64,000 bases of DNA from Bacillota bacterium. Its GTDB lineage: Bacteria > Bacillota > Clostridia > Lachnospirales > Lachnospiraceae. Where the stretch lies: the NCBI GenBank assembly GCA_023435895.1, contig JAEZLH010000033.1, positions 186,001 to 250,000 of the forward strand. The letters run 5' to 3'. Made by a program: the position numbers and the translations under genes. The notes beneath the pieces were generated by a model. It did no database searches, was not told the DNA's origin, and saw nothing but the letters and a program-made list of their open reading frames with translations. The stretch's first letter is position 1, and each line of letters starts with the position of its first letter. This document shows positions 1 to 8,331 of the stretch, in pieces.

Positions 1-2061
1 AAACCCATACACAATGGTCATGAAATTGCCACCCATATTGGCGGTATGTATTCCATCCTTTGTATTTTTATGGGTATTAAATAAGTCAAGCTTTGCAGAA
101 TCACCAAAGTACTCATAAGCTTTTTCCACCAGACCGAGCTTCGAGGCAATAATACTGAAAATACAGGTAGACAAGGAAGAATCATGTGTTGTGATCGTTT
201 CATAATAAGCAAAGGATTTTCGAATGGTCTCCAAATCCTGGACATCTTCAAAGATAAAGTGTGCTAAAACAGTATCTGCCTGCTTGCATACCTGATGACG
301 ATAAAGATGTAAGGGATGATAATGAAGTAATAGAGGGAAGTCCTTTTGGGGGGTATTATTAAGATTCCATACCTTCTTCTCCAAAAAGGAATCATCCTGA
401 GGATTAATACCGAGCTGTTCATCATAGGGCAGATACATGTGCTCTGCCGCTTTCCCAAATTCTTGGATTTCGTCCTCTGTTAAATTGATTTTAGCTGCAA
501 GGGTGGCGAGTACCCCCTTTTCACTCAGTAAAGTATAAAGCTTTACTGCCCAATAAAGATTATACTGTGCTGCGGCGTTGGTATAGTAATTATTATTTAC
601 CATACAGGTGTACTCATCCGGACCAGTTACCTCATTGATGCGAAAGCTTCCCTGATAATAGTTTCCCACATCCATCCAAAGCCTTGCTGTTTCAAATACA
701 ATTTCCGCACCCTCTTTTTCAATGAAATCAAAATCCTTCGTTGCCAAATAATAGGCAATTACGGAATGTGCAATATCGCCGTTAATGTGATATGCAGCTG
801 TGCCGGAAGGGAAGTACCCGGAGCACTCCACCCCCATAATAGTTCTCCAAGGATATAATACCCCTTGCTTATGTCCTAGAATTCTTGCATTTTCCCTTGC
901 TTGTTCCAGGGTTCGGTAACGAAATCCAATCAGATTTTTTGTAATCGCTGGCGCTGTCAAATTAAAGAAAGGTTGAATATACATCTCCGTATCCCAGAAA
1001 TAATGCCCTTCGTACCCTTCGCCGCTTAGACCTTTTGCTGCAATATTACAATATTCATCCTTTCCTACGGACTGGATCAGCTGATACATATTATAATTAA
1101 CCGCCTCGGTCAGCTGGTTATCCCCTATGATCTCCAGAAAACAGTTATTCCAAAACTCCTTCAAATATTCTTTTTGCAAGTGATAATGTTCTTCTATGGG
1201 CACCGACAGTGCCTTGTTCATCTGGAATCTTGCTTCTTTAGAACAATTGTTGGATCGAATGGAATCACAAAATATGCTGTACTTAGTCAGTGTGAAACTC
1301 TCTTGCGCTTTTATTTCTACTGTTGCTATGTAGCTAGCATGATGCTCTATTAATTGGCAATCCATCTTACCTAGTTTTGACATACGATGAGCCACACCGG
1401 TGCAAACTGATAGCTTCGATCTGGACGTTATGCTGGTTAGATAAGAAATATCCCCTTCCAGCTTGGCTTTTAAAGGATATAAATAGTTGGACGCTTCTTG
1501 TGCAACTCTGGGGTCATGTGGATTACTGTAGTTCTTCACCTCACCAATATGATAAGATTGAAACTTTAATACTCCTTCAAAATTTAACGCTTTCACCCTA
1601 TATTCAATGGTAAAGAGGGACAACTGAACAAAGGAAGTCATTCTTCGTATTTCAATCTCTACCTCTTTCCCTAAGGGTGATCTCCAATGAATGCTTCTTC
1701 CTGTGATTCCAGCTTCCATATCAAGCCATCGACTGCTCTTTAGGATAGTGCCATTGAACAAATCAAAGCGTTCCCCATCAATCCATAGTATAATGGTCTG
1801 AGTGTCAGCCACATTCAGCATTGCCTGTTTGTCTTCCGTCAAACCATACAATTTTTCCGCCTGTCTCATATCCGCTATATCGTAAAAACCATTGATGTAA
1901 GCCCCACGTATGGTGTCAAACTCTTCGGGATAACCCTCCTCATAATTAGAACGGATTCCGATATAGCCATTGGCATTATGGAACACACTCTCATGTACCA
2001 TCAATTCTTCCTGGCTTGGATTCCGATTATCTATTTCATATTTTTTGTACCGTTGTTTCAT
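1..2061 (-). CDS. GH65 disaccharide phosphorylase (3' end outside window)
   Basis: The minus frame is open from an ATG at 2061 to the left edge (687 codons), so about 70-80 residues are missing compared with the usual ~760. The start has GAGGAAA just upstream; an in-frame ATG at 2073 lacks a ribosome site. Family GH65 phosphorolyses alpha-glucosides (maltose, trehalose, kojibiose, nigerose, glucosyl-rhamnose) to beta-glucose 1-phosphate. The hallmark TGPDEY is present, with Glu483 as the expected general acid, as are FWDTEMYIQPF and KQADTVLAHF. It has no signal peptide, so it acts in the cytoplasm on sugar brought in by the ABC transporter encoded directly upstream (2152-5374). The substrate cannot be read from sequence. 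GH65 assignment is firm. Confidence 0.93.
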   Translation of the reverse strand, partial: MKQRYKKYEIDNRNPSQEELMVHESVFHNANGYIGIRSNYEEGYPEEFDTIRGAYINGFYDIADMRQAEKLYGLTEDKQAMLNVADTQTIILWIDGERFDLFNGTILKSSRWLDMEAGITGRSIHWRSPLGKEVEIEIRRMTSFVQLSLFTIEYRVKALNFEGVLKFQSYHIGEVKNYSNPHDPRVAQEASNYLYPLKAKLEGDISYLTSITSRSKLSVCTGVAHRMSKLGKMDCQLIEHHASYIATVEIKAQESFTLTKYSIFCDSIRSNNCSKEARFQMNKALSVPIEEHYHLQKEYLKEFWNNCFLEIIGDNQLTEAVNYNMYQLIQSVGKDEYCNIAAKGLSGEGYEGHYFWDTEMYIQPFFNLTAPAITKNLIGFRYRTLEQARENARILGHKQGVLYPWRTIMGVECSGYFPSGTAAYHINGDIAHSVIAYYLATKDFDFIEKEGAEIVFETARLWMDVGNYYQGSFRINEVTGPDEYTCMVNNNYYTNAAAQYNLYWAVKLYTLLSEKGVLATLAAKINLTEDEIQEFGKAAEHMYLPYDEQLGINPQDDSFLEKKVWNLNNTPQKDFPLLLHYHPLHLYRHQVCKQADTVLAHFIFEDVQDLETIRKSFAYYETITTHDSSLSTCIFSIIASKLGLVEKAYEYFGDSAKLDLFNTHKNTKDGIHTANMGGNFMTIVYGF

Positions 2062-2151
2062 TGTTTTCCTCATTTCTAGTAAATTCTGATTTGAAATGCA
2101 AGTATTCATCCTGTCAAATACGTACCTTTGTCTTGCAATATCAATCGCCTG

Positions 2152-2991
2152 TTAAAGCTTTACGGCTCCTGCTGCAACGCCTTTTACAATATATTTTTGT
2201 GCAGACAGATAGAACAGAATAACCGGTGTAATGGTTAACATCAGACCCGCCATTGCCATGTTCCATTCAATGGTAAACTGACCAAAGAAGGAGGCTGTGG
2301 ATAAGGGTATTGTTCTGAGCGATTTACTGGAAAGTACCAGTGAGGGAAGCAAATAGTCATTCCAAATCCAGATTACATCCAAAATCATCACCGTTGCTGT
2401 GGTTGGCTTAAGCATAGGGAAAACAATTTTCCAAAACACTCCTAGTTTATTGCAGCCGTCAATGGTGGCCGCCTCTTCTAAAGATACCGGAATCGATTTC
2501 ACAAAACCGTGATATAGAAAAACTGCCATACTGGTTCCAAATCCAACATTCATATAAATCAATCCACCGAGAGAATTCAGCATTGGAATATGTAGTGTAT
2601 CCCTAACCCAACCCATTACCTGCATCAACGGCATCATAATCGTCTGGAAGGGAATAATCATCGTAGCGACAAAGGTCAGAAACAAAATTCTGCTCAAACG
2701 ATTATCCGTTCTTACAAACATCCATGCAGTCATGGATGCAAGTACTACGATGATAATAATAGAAATCACGGTCACTAAAAGAGAATTACTTAAGGCACTT
2801 AAAAAGTTCATTTTGCTCATTGCCTTACTAAAGTACTCAAAGGAATATCCCTTCGGCAGAGCAAGCATATTTTCATATAACTCCTGTCTGTTCTTAAAGG
2901 CGTTGACTAAAACGATATAGATGGGAAATAGATATAACAAGCATACCAAAAGTACAAGAAGTTCAACAATTCCTTTCGCCAGCTTTTTCAT
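2152..2991 (-). CDS. CUT1 sugar ABC permease, MalG type
   Basis: Inner-membrane permease of 279 residues with six predicted helices and the MalG-type EAA loop (EEAATIDGCNKLG, about residues 180-192) that docks the ATPase. The C-terminal KGVAAGAVKL ending is typical of this subfamily. Its start overlaps the stop of the upstream permease by one base (TAATG), so the two are translationally coupled. It forms a heterodimer with that permease and takes substrate from the lipoprotein at 4097-5374. No ATPase gene lies in this cluster; such systems commonly use a shared MsmX-type ATPase encoded elsewhere. The next gene is the GH65 phosphorylase, which points to an alpha-linked disaccharide as cargo. 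Confidence 0.93.
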   Translation of the reverse strand: MKKLAKGIVELLVLLVCLLYLFPIYIVLVNAFKNRQELYENMLALPKGYSFEYFSKAMSKMNFLSALSNSLLVTVISIIIIVVLASMTAWMFVRTDNRLSRILFLTFVATMIIPFQTIMMPLMQVMGWVRDTLHIPMLNSLGGLIYMNVGFGTSMAVFLYHGFVKSIPVSLEEAATIDGCNKLGVFWKIVFPMLKPTTATVMILDVIWIWNDYLLPSLVLSSKSLRTIPLSTASFFGQFTIEWNMAMAGLMLTITPVILFYLSAQKYIVKGVAAGAVKL

Positions 2992-3866
2992 TACATCTCC
3001 ACCTCCCTTTTCTTTGTAATAGAAACCTGAATCAGGGTTATAACTGCCACTGCAATAAAGAAAAGGATTGCCTTGGCTTGACCATAACCATAATTACTTA
3101 GTGAAAAGATTTCATTGTAAATGTTCATTGCCATCATTTCTGTGGCGTTATTCGGTCCTCCTCCAGTAAGGGAAAAGTTAACATCAAACATCTTAAAGCA
3201 ATTGGATAAGGTTAAAAAGAGACAGATCGTAAAGGAAGGCATTAACAAGGGAAATTTAATACTCTTTAAGGTCTGCCAAAACCCCGCACCATCCACCTTC
3301 GCCGCCTCAAGCACATCCTCCGGCATTGCTTGAATACCGTTAATATATATGATCATGATATAGCCTGCCATTTGCCAGGTTGTTACAATAATCATTCCAA
3401 ACAGTGCATACTTCGGATCAAGGAGCCAGCTAAAAAAAATCTTTGTAAGTCCAGTCATTTCACCGATGGATTTAAATACATCGGTAAAAATAAACTTCCA
3501 TATGTAACCAAGAATTAAACCACCAATCAGATATGGCATAAACAGCATAGTTCTGCCCACATTCTTCACTTTTAGCTTTCCTGTAAATGCCAGAGCAAAG
3601 GTTAAACCAAATGCATTAATCAATAAAACAGAAAATATAGTAAACAAGACCGTATGTAATGCGGAGCTTAAAAACCTGGTATCCCCAAACAGCCTTGCAT
3701 AGTTTTCAAAGCCAACAAAGGTTTTTTCATTCAGTGGCATTCCATCCCATGATACAAAAGAATAGCCTATACCTATAATAAACGGAATAATTACTACAGT
3801 TGTAAATATAAACACCAAGGGTAATACAAATAGGGCATACCAACCCATATCCCTTCTTTTCTTCAT
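2991..3866 (-). CDS. CUT1 sugar ABC permease, MalF type
   Basis: Partner permease of 291 residues with six predicted transmembrane segments and an EAA loop (LEAAKVDGAGFWQ). I place the start at 3866 (MKKRRDMGWY), where AAGGAGAG sits seven bases upstream. The longer in-frame start at 3899 has no ribosome site and would add 11 residues of non-membrane sequence. Together with the 2152-2991 product it forms the channel of the alpha-glucoside importer. It is separated from the binding-protein gene by about 230 bases that contain a GC-rich hairpin, a common way of giving the binding protein more transcript than the channel. Confidence 0.93.
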   Translation of the reverse strand: MKKRRDMGWYALFVLPLVFIFTTVVIIPFIIGIGYSFVSWDGMPLNEKTFVGFENYARLFGDTRFLSSALHTVLFTIFSVLLINAFGLTFALAFTGKLKVKNVGRTMLFMPYLIGGLILGYIWKFIFTDVFKSIGEMTGLTKIFFSWLLDPKYALFGMIIVTTWQMAGYIMIIYINGIQAMPEDVLEAAKVDGAGFWQTLKSIKFPLLMPSFTICLFLTLSNCFKMFDVNFSLTGGGPNNATEMMAMNIYNEIFSLSNYGYGQAKAILFFIAVAVITLIQVSITKKREVEM

Positions 3867-4053
3867 TTCTACTCTCCTTCCAAAACCAGCTTCCCTCATG
3901 TCGTCATTCGTTATTTATTTTGAGTACTACCAAACTCAGCAATTTACTTTCTCATAGAAAAGCTGCTTTCCAAGAACTATTTCTTGACTTTATGTAATGA
4001 ACAAACAATTTGTATTTATTACAACATCTGACCTGTATTATTACAACGCCTAC

Positions 4054-4074
4054 GGGCAGCGCTGTACGCTGCCC
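4054..4074 (-). other. Intercistronic hairpin between binding protein and permease
   Basis: The arms GGGCAGCG and CGCTGCCC are a perfect 8-bp inverted repeat around a 5-base loop. It lies 23 bases past the stop of the binding-protein gene and about 190 bases before the permease start. There is no T-run, so it is more likely an mRNA-stabilising or partial-attenuating stem than a full terminator. A comparable stem sits at the equivalent place in the 32.4 kb transporter. Confidence 0.6.
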
Positions 4075-4096
4075 TCTAAACGTTTAGATAAACCCT

Positions 4097-5374
4097 TTAT
4101 TTTTTGCCTGCCTGTACAAATGCGTCTGTTAATTTTGTTAAGAACTGAGTACCTGTCATATCAGTTGTAAAGAATTCCTGTGCAATTGGTACCAAATATA
4201 CATCTACGATACCTGCAGGCCATTTGCTCATTGGCCAGGAGATGGTCTTGCCTGAGGTTGCATACTCAGATACTGCCTGGGAGAGAGGATCTAACTTAGG
4301 ACTCTTCATCGTAGTTAATACCGGGATGAATCCGAATTCTTCCATCAAATATTTCTTTCCAGTCTCACTGGTATAGAGCCAGTTCAAGAAATCTTTACCT
4401 GCCTGAACCTCTTCTGCTTTTGCCTGAGAATTTACATACCAGCAAGCAGGAACGCTTACTGCAAGCTTATCATTACCAGAAATCGGCAGCGGCATCATAC
4501 CCATATCGAACTTCACATCATAATCTTTAAACATACCATAGCACCAGTTACCCTGATGGATGGAAGCACTCTTCCCTGTTGCAAAATCACCAGTCTCCGC
4601 ATCATAATTTACTTCTAAAGGATTCTTTGTGTTCTCACGGATCGCTTCCATGAATTTTCCAAACTCAACAAATTCCGGAGTATCTTGTAAGGTTACCTCC
4701 CCTTTTACCAGCTTATCGATGAAACCGGTGGGGTCTGCCTGAAGTGCAAATGGTGTATTTAAAATATGTCCAATTAAGAAATAACTCTCTTGTGAAAGGC
4801 TGAAACCATTAATTCCTGCTGCTTTTTGATCCTTTAACATTTTTACAAAGGAATCATAATTTGTTACTTTGGAAGCATCGATTAAGTTCTTGTTATAAAC
4901 CATTCCGAAGCCTTCCATGGTATAAGGAATACCAACCACCTTATTGTCAATTACATTTGCCATATTATCAGCAATGTCTTTCACAAAGGATAAATCACTC
5001 AGATCAGCCAAGTATGCTTTCAACTCTTCTGATTCTGCTCCGGGAACCAAGGAAAACAAAGTAGGTCCCTGATTATTGCCAAGTTTAATTTTTAATTGCT
5101 GTAAGTAATCGTCACCGGTAGTTCCCCAAACTTCAACCTCAACGCCTTTTTCTTTCTGATACTCTTTTGCACATGCTTCCAATTGATCAGAAATCTCAAC
5201 CTTTGACTGGAAAATAATAATTTTCTTCGCTGCGGCAGGCTTATCGGTACTCGGTGTTGCGCTCACCCCTGTTGAGCTCTCCTTTGATCCCTCCTTAGAA
5301 CTGCATCCGGTTAATACCATACCAAATACCAGAACCGTTACAAGTAAAATGCTAAATAGTTTTTTCATTTTCAT
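4097..5374 (-). CDS. Sugar ABC transporter solute-binding lipoprotein
   Basis: Extracytoplasmic binding protein of 425 residues for the importer encoded downstream. The N-terminus has a lipoprotein signal with lipobox LTGC (Cys24), followed by a Ser/Lys/Thr-rich linker and a family 1 solute-binding (MalE-like) fold. GGAGAGG lies five bases upstream of the chosen ATG; an internal ATG two codons later is an alternative. It has its own consensus promoter at 5423-5451 with an operator-like dyad at the start point, and lies next to a LacI gene. The cargo is inferred from the neighbouring GH65 phosphorylase to be an alpha-glucoside. Confidence 0.92.
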   Translation of the reverse strand: MKMKKLFSILLVTVLVFGMVLTGCSSKEGSKESSTGVSATPSTDKPAAAKKIIIFQSKVEISDQLEACAKEYQKEKGVEVEVWGTTGDDYLQQLKIKLGNNQGPTLFSLVPGAESEELKAYLADLSDLSFVKDIADNMANVIDNKVVGIPYTMEGFGMVYNKNLIDASKVTNYDSFVKMLKDQKAAGINGFSLSQESYFLIGHILNTPFALQADPTGFIDKLVKGEVTLQDTPEFVEFGKFMEAIRENTKNPLEVNYDAETGDFATGKSASIHQGNWCYGMFKDYDVKFDMGMMPLPISGNDKLAVSVPACWYVNSQAKAEEVQAGKDFLNWLYTSETGKKYLMEEFGFIPVLTTMKSPKLDPLSQAVSEYATSGKTISWPMSKWPAGIVDVYLVPIAQEFFTTDMTGTQFLTKLTDAFVQAGKK

Positions 5375-5405
5375 AACTTCCTCTCCTTATAGATGAAATA
5401 TTTAA

Positions 5406-5417
5406 TAAAACGTTATA
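5406..5417 (-). promoter_or_regulatory. Candidate LacI operator
   Basis: TAAAACGTTATA is a near-perfect palindrome (five of six pairs) with the central CG typical of LacI/CcpA-family sites. It lies just downstream of the -10 box at 5423-5428, around the predicted transcription start, where a bound repressor would block initiation. The likely ligand protein is the LacI regulator at 5816-6793. Confidence 0.5.
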
Positions 5418-5422
5418 CCAAA

Positions 5423-5451
5423 ATAATAATTCATTTTAATTGCTTTGTCAA
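5423..5451 (-). promoter_or_regulatory. Promoter of the alpha-glucoside operon
   Basis: Read on the minus strand, TTGACA (5451-5446) is followed by a 17-base spacer and TATTAT (5428-5423). This is a near-consensus sigma-A promoter about 50 bases upstream of the binding-protein start. The remaining intergenic DNA to 5815 holds the terminator of the LacI gene and AT-rich sequence with no gene. Confidence 0.8.
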
Positions 5452-5513
5452 TATTGTAGAATAAACTCCTTATTCCGTTATCTATATTTGTGTATATTGT
5501 ATAGATAAGGCAA

Positions 5514-5560
5514 TAAAAAAGACATGTGAAACATTCAATTATTGTTGAATATCACATGCC
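5514..5560 (-). terminator. Terminator of the LacI gene
   Basis: On the minus strand a stem made from CATGTGA/TCACATG plus inner ATTCAA/TTGAAT (hairpin 5523-5558) is followed by CTTTTTTATT. It lies about 260 bases downstream of the LacI stop and just before the transporter promoter, so it separates the two transcripts. Confidence 0.75.
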
Positions 5561-5815
5561 TTTACTAAATTTCTTTATCTTTTTACTAGTATTTTACCAT
5601 ATTTAAGTATATTTTTTACATTTTATATGATTTAGCCATTAAAATCCCTTTTCATAATGTTCCTTTGTAATTTACTCGCTCCATACGAAGAAATGTGACG
5701 TTGAATATTCTTAGGCGTCCTTCAATCTTACACATTTTCATCGAAGCATGAATCTTTTAGCTTTGTCCAAATCGACTTAGCAACAATATATCAGGGCTGT
5801 TTGGCTCTAACATCA

Positions 5816-6793
5816 TCATAAATTAATTTTCATGCTTACGCTGTCCCGATAGATAATCTTTGCAGCAATCTTAAAGGTTTCTACATTTCTCTGTCCTCTG
5901 ATATTTTCTATTAGATATCTGGCTGCTATATAGCCTCTTTCATAGTTAGGAATAGAAACTGTAGTAAGTCCCATGGCTTCCGCAAGATCACAATTGTCAA
6001 AACCGGTAATGGCAATGTCCTCTGGAACCCTGATTCCATTCTCTCGGAATGCTTTCATTGCACCAATTGCCATATTGTCATTGGCACAGACCAGGCAATC
6101 GGGCATCTCATGGCTAAGCATCAGTATTTTTGCGGTGGTATAGCCACTTTTTTCTCGGTAATTCCCTGCGAAATAACTCTTTTGCTGAAATTCAATATGA
6201 TTGACTGCAAGCGCATCCCGGAATGCCCGGTATCGTTCCTTATTGTCTGCAGTCTCTTCGGGACCTCCGATAAAAGCAAAATTGCGATATCCACGCTTTA
6301 CTACTTCCTGAATCATCTCAAACATAGGCTCATAATTATCCACCACAACGCTTTTAATATAGGGGCTGTTTAAAATACGATCCAGCACTACAATCGGATA
6401 GTTTTCCCCGGCTAAGCGATATAGGGTGTCATCCTTCATCTTTCGATCCAAGATAATGCTACCACTGGTTAGACTGTTATTCATATATTTTTCACAGGAT
6501 TTATCCGTACAAATGATAAGATCAAACTCATTATCATTTACATAATCACTGATACCATTAATGATTTTCAAGTAAAAACTGCGATCAAAATCGCTGAAAT
6601 TAAATAAAATCGTATTAGGTTTTCCGGATTTTAATCCTCTGCCCGCAAGATTCGGATGATAATTCAACTCTTCGCAAATCTTTAGAATCCGTTCTCTGGT
6701 CTCTTCACCCACATTTTTCTTATGGTTCAGCACATTGGATACCGTCGAAACCGAAACTCCTGCCTTCTTTGCCACTTCCTTGATTCCTACCAT
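5816..6793 (-). CDS. LacI-family transcriptional regulator
   Basis: A 325-residue LacI/GalR protein. The N-terminal helix-turn-helix (GIKEVAKKAGVSVSTVSNVL) and hinge helix are followed by a periplasmic-binding-protein-like effector domain with the usual FIGG and ITGFDN elements. It lies directly upstream of the binding protein/permease/GH65 genes on the same strand but is separated from them by a terminator, so it is probably their dedicated repressor. The effector is unknown; the transported disaccharide or a phosphorylated product is most likely. Confidence 0.93.
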   Translation of the reverse strand: MVGIKEVAKKAGVSVSTVSNVLNHKKNVGEETRERILKICEELNYHPNLAGRGLKSGKPNTILFNFSDFDRSFYLKIINGISDYVNDNEFDLIICTDKSCEKYMNNSLTSGSIILDRKMKDDTLYRLAGENYPIVVLDRILNSPYIKSVVVDNYEPMFEMIQEVVKRGYRNFAFIGGPEETADNKERYRAFRDALAVNHIEFQQKSYFAGNYREKSGYTTAKILMLSHEMPDCLVCANDNMAIGAMKAFRENGIRVPEDIAITGFDNCDLAEAMGLTTVSIPNYERGYIAARYLIENIRGQRNVETFKIAAKIIYRDSVSMKINL

Positions 6794-6839
6794 CCTTTAT
6801 CTCCTTTTGATTTATTAAGTCACCACCTCTTTGTAAAAT

Positions 6840-6868
6840 ATTTTACTATAAACTAGTAAAACAATCAA
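6840..6868 (-). promoter_or_regulatory. Promoter of the LacI gene
   Basis: Minus strand TTGATT (6868-6863), 17-base spacer, TAAAAT (6845-6840). The spacer contains the palindrome ACTAGT. The ten-mer TTTTACTAGT that spans it recurs at 5581-5590 in the downstream intergenic region, so it could be an autoregulatory site. Confidence 0.6.
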
Positions 6869-6920
6869 CTATTTTACATAAAATTATTATTTTAATAAGC
6901 CAGTATATGATTTTAATCAT

Positions 6921-8021
6921 TTATAATGAGTCTTCATACACGATGGTTCTATTCCTACCCGCATTCTTCGCTTTATACATTGCCTTGTCCGCTAAGTTAA
7001 ATAGCTCTCTGTGTTTAAAGTCCCTTTGCGAAGTCTCCGCAATCCCACAGCTAAAGGTAACATTTCCCTGAGCAACAAACTTAAATTGATGCTCTGCAAA
7101 TATTCCCTGAATATCCTCTATAACCACTTTTGCTTCTTCCGATGTTTTATTCGGAAAAATAACCGCAAATTCTTCTCCACCATATCGGCATACATGCCCC
7201 ATTGCCGAGCAATGCTCCTGCAAAAGACGTGATAAATAAATCAGAACAGCATTTCCGTTATCATGGCCATAGGTGTCGTTCACTTTTTTGAAATGATCCA
7301 CATCAATTACCGCTACAGCCAGCGGGAACTCTTCTTTTGCAATTGATCCGGACAATAAATTAAAAAAGGTTTTCATATTATATAACTTTGTCAAAGGATC
7401 ATATTTAAGCTGCTCCTCGAGCTGAGATTGCTTCTTAAAGCTTTCTTTTAAAAGAATATTCTTCTCAAATTCCAGCTTCAGTAGATATCTCGCAATAAAA
7501 TAGGAACCTACTAATAAATCAACCGTTATGAATAAATTCACAAATAGTAATTTATCTCCCGCTCTTCCGTCATATGCTGCAAAAACAGCACTAATACACA
7601 CCATAAAAAAAGAAATAATCGAGATATTTCTTGTCATTTTTCTATCTGAAAACATGATACTCACATAGATTGGGAAACAAAGACTGCAAGGAAGAACCGC
7701 ATATACATTATGAGCACAGGACATAAAAAAGCTAATCCCTGTAAGAACCAGAACGGAGATATAATTCTTAGCCCGTTCCGTAAATCGATTAGAGGCCATT
7801 GCTATTTTGCCAAATATGGATATTCCAAAATTCAAAGTAGAAGGGATTATGATATACCATATCACGTAGGGGACAGGATCTAATTTTATCATTTCAGGAT
7901 ATTTTAGAATCAGAAAAACAGACATAACAATTTCTACAAACAATGTTCCGGCTGAAATCAAAAATGCAATTTTTATGTAAGATTTTCTCCATTTCATATA
8001 TATCGAGCCAAAACTATCCAT
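6921..8021 (-). CDS. Membrane diguanylate cyclase (GGDEF), no I-site
   Basis: A 366-residue protein with about six N-terminal transmembrane helices (residues ~15-185), a short coiled linker, and a C-terminal GGDEF domain (~200-365) that makes cyclic di-GMP from two GTP. The active-site loop is RYGGEEF, a competent variant. The RxxD product-inhibition motif expected five residues upstream is replaced by SAMG, so allosteric feedback is probably absent. The start at 8021 (MDSFGS) has AAAGGAG upstream; a longer frame to 8099 has no ribosome site. The membrane part resembles integral sensor domains, but I cannot name the family. Regulation is separate from the flanking sugar genes. Confidence 0.9.
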   Translation of the reverse strand: MDSFGSIYMKWRKSYIKIAFLISAGTLFVEIVMSVFLILKYPEMIKLDPVPYVIWYIIIPSTLNFGISIFGKIAMASNRFTERAKNYISVLVLTGISFFMSCAHNVYAVLPCSLCFPIYVSIMFSDRKMTRNISIISFFMVCISAVFAAYDGRAGDKLLFVNLFITVDLLVGSYFIARYLLKLEFEKNILLKESFKKQSQLEEQLKYDPLTKLYNMKTFFNLLSGSIAKEEFPLAVAVIDVDHFKKVNDTYGHDNGNAVLIYLSRLLQEHCSAMGHVCRYGGEEFAVIFPNKTSEEAKVVIEDIQGIFAEHQFKFVAQGNVTFSCGIAETSQRDFKHRELFNLADKAMYKAKNAGRNRTIVYEDSL

Positions 8022-8172
8022 GGTAATTCTCCTTTGAATACAACTTATTGGAATTCTTCCCCTATTGCTATTCCTGTAAAATCCGAGCCAATGATTCATT
8101 CTGAACCCCAGGCACTTACTGACCTATTTTTACCAGTATGATAATATGTTTGGGATAATCCCCCATGAGCAT

Positions 8173-8201
8173 ATAATATGACTTTTTCCGACTTTATGCA
8201 A
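8173..8201 (-). promoter_or_regulatory. Promoter of the GGDEF gene
   Basis: Minus strand TTGCAT (8201-8196), 17-base spacer, TATTAT (8178-8173). This leaves a leader of about 145 bases before the ATG at 8021. Within the leader the palindrome GGGATAATCCC lies at 8153-8163. Confidence 0.55.
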
Positions 8202-8236
8202 GTGTTTTCCATTCTTTCGAATAATGGTTTGCTTAT

Positions 8237-8263
8237 GTAACCTACCCACCACGGGTAGGTTAC
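8237..8263. repeat. Perfect 11-bp inverted repeat between divergent genes
   Basis: GTAACCTACCC and its exact complement GGGTAGGTTAC flank a 5-base centre. There is no T-run on either side, so this is not a terminator. It lies upstream of the -35 element for the secreted glycosidase and about 35 bases behind the GGDEF promoter. That position suits an activator or repressor binding site. Confidence 0.75.
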
Positions 8264-8277
8264 TACCGCCCCATTAT

Positions 8278-8305
8278 TTGGTATAAATTAAGTATAAGCT
8301 ATAAA
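8278..8305 (+). promoter_or_regulatory. Candidate promoter of the secreted glycosidase
   Basis: TTGGTA (8278-8283), 16-base spacer, TATAAA (8300-8305), followed by AAAGGAGG just before the ATG at 8332. The -35 is a poor match, consistent with a promoter that needs an activator. Confidence 0.4.
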
Positions 8306-8331
8306 ACAACAAAATATAAAGGAGGTATATT

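Noticed and set aside
1..2061. GH94 or GH112 phosphorylase for the first gene
   Set aside because: The TGPDEY motif and the surrounding GH65 signatures are specific to GH65; GH94 and GH112 lack them.
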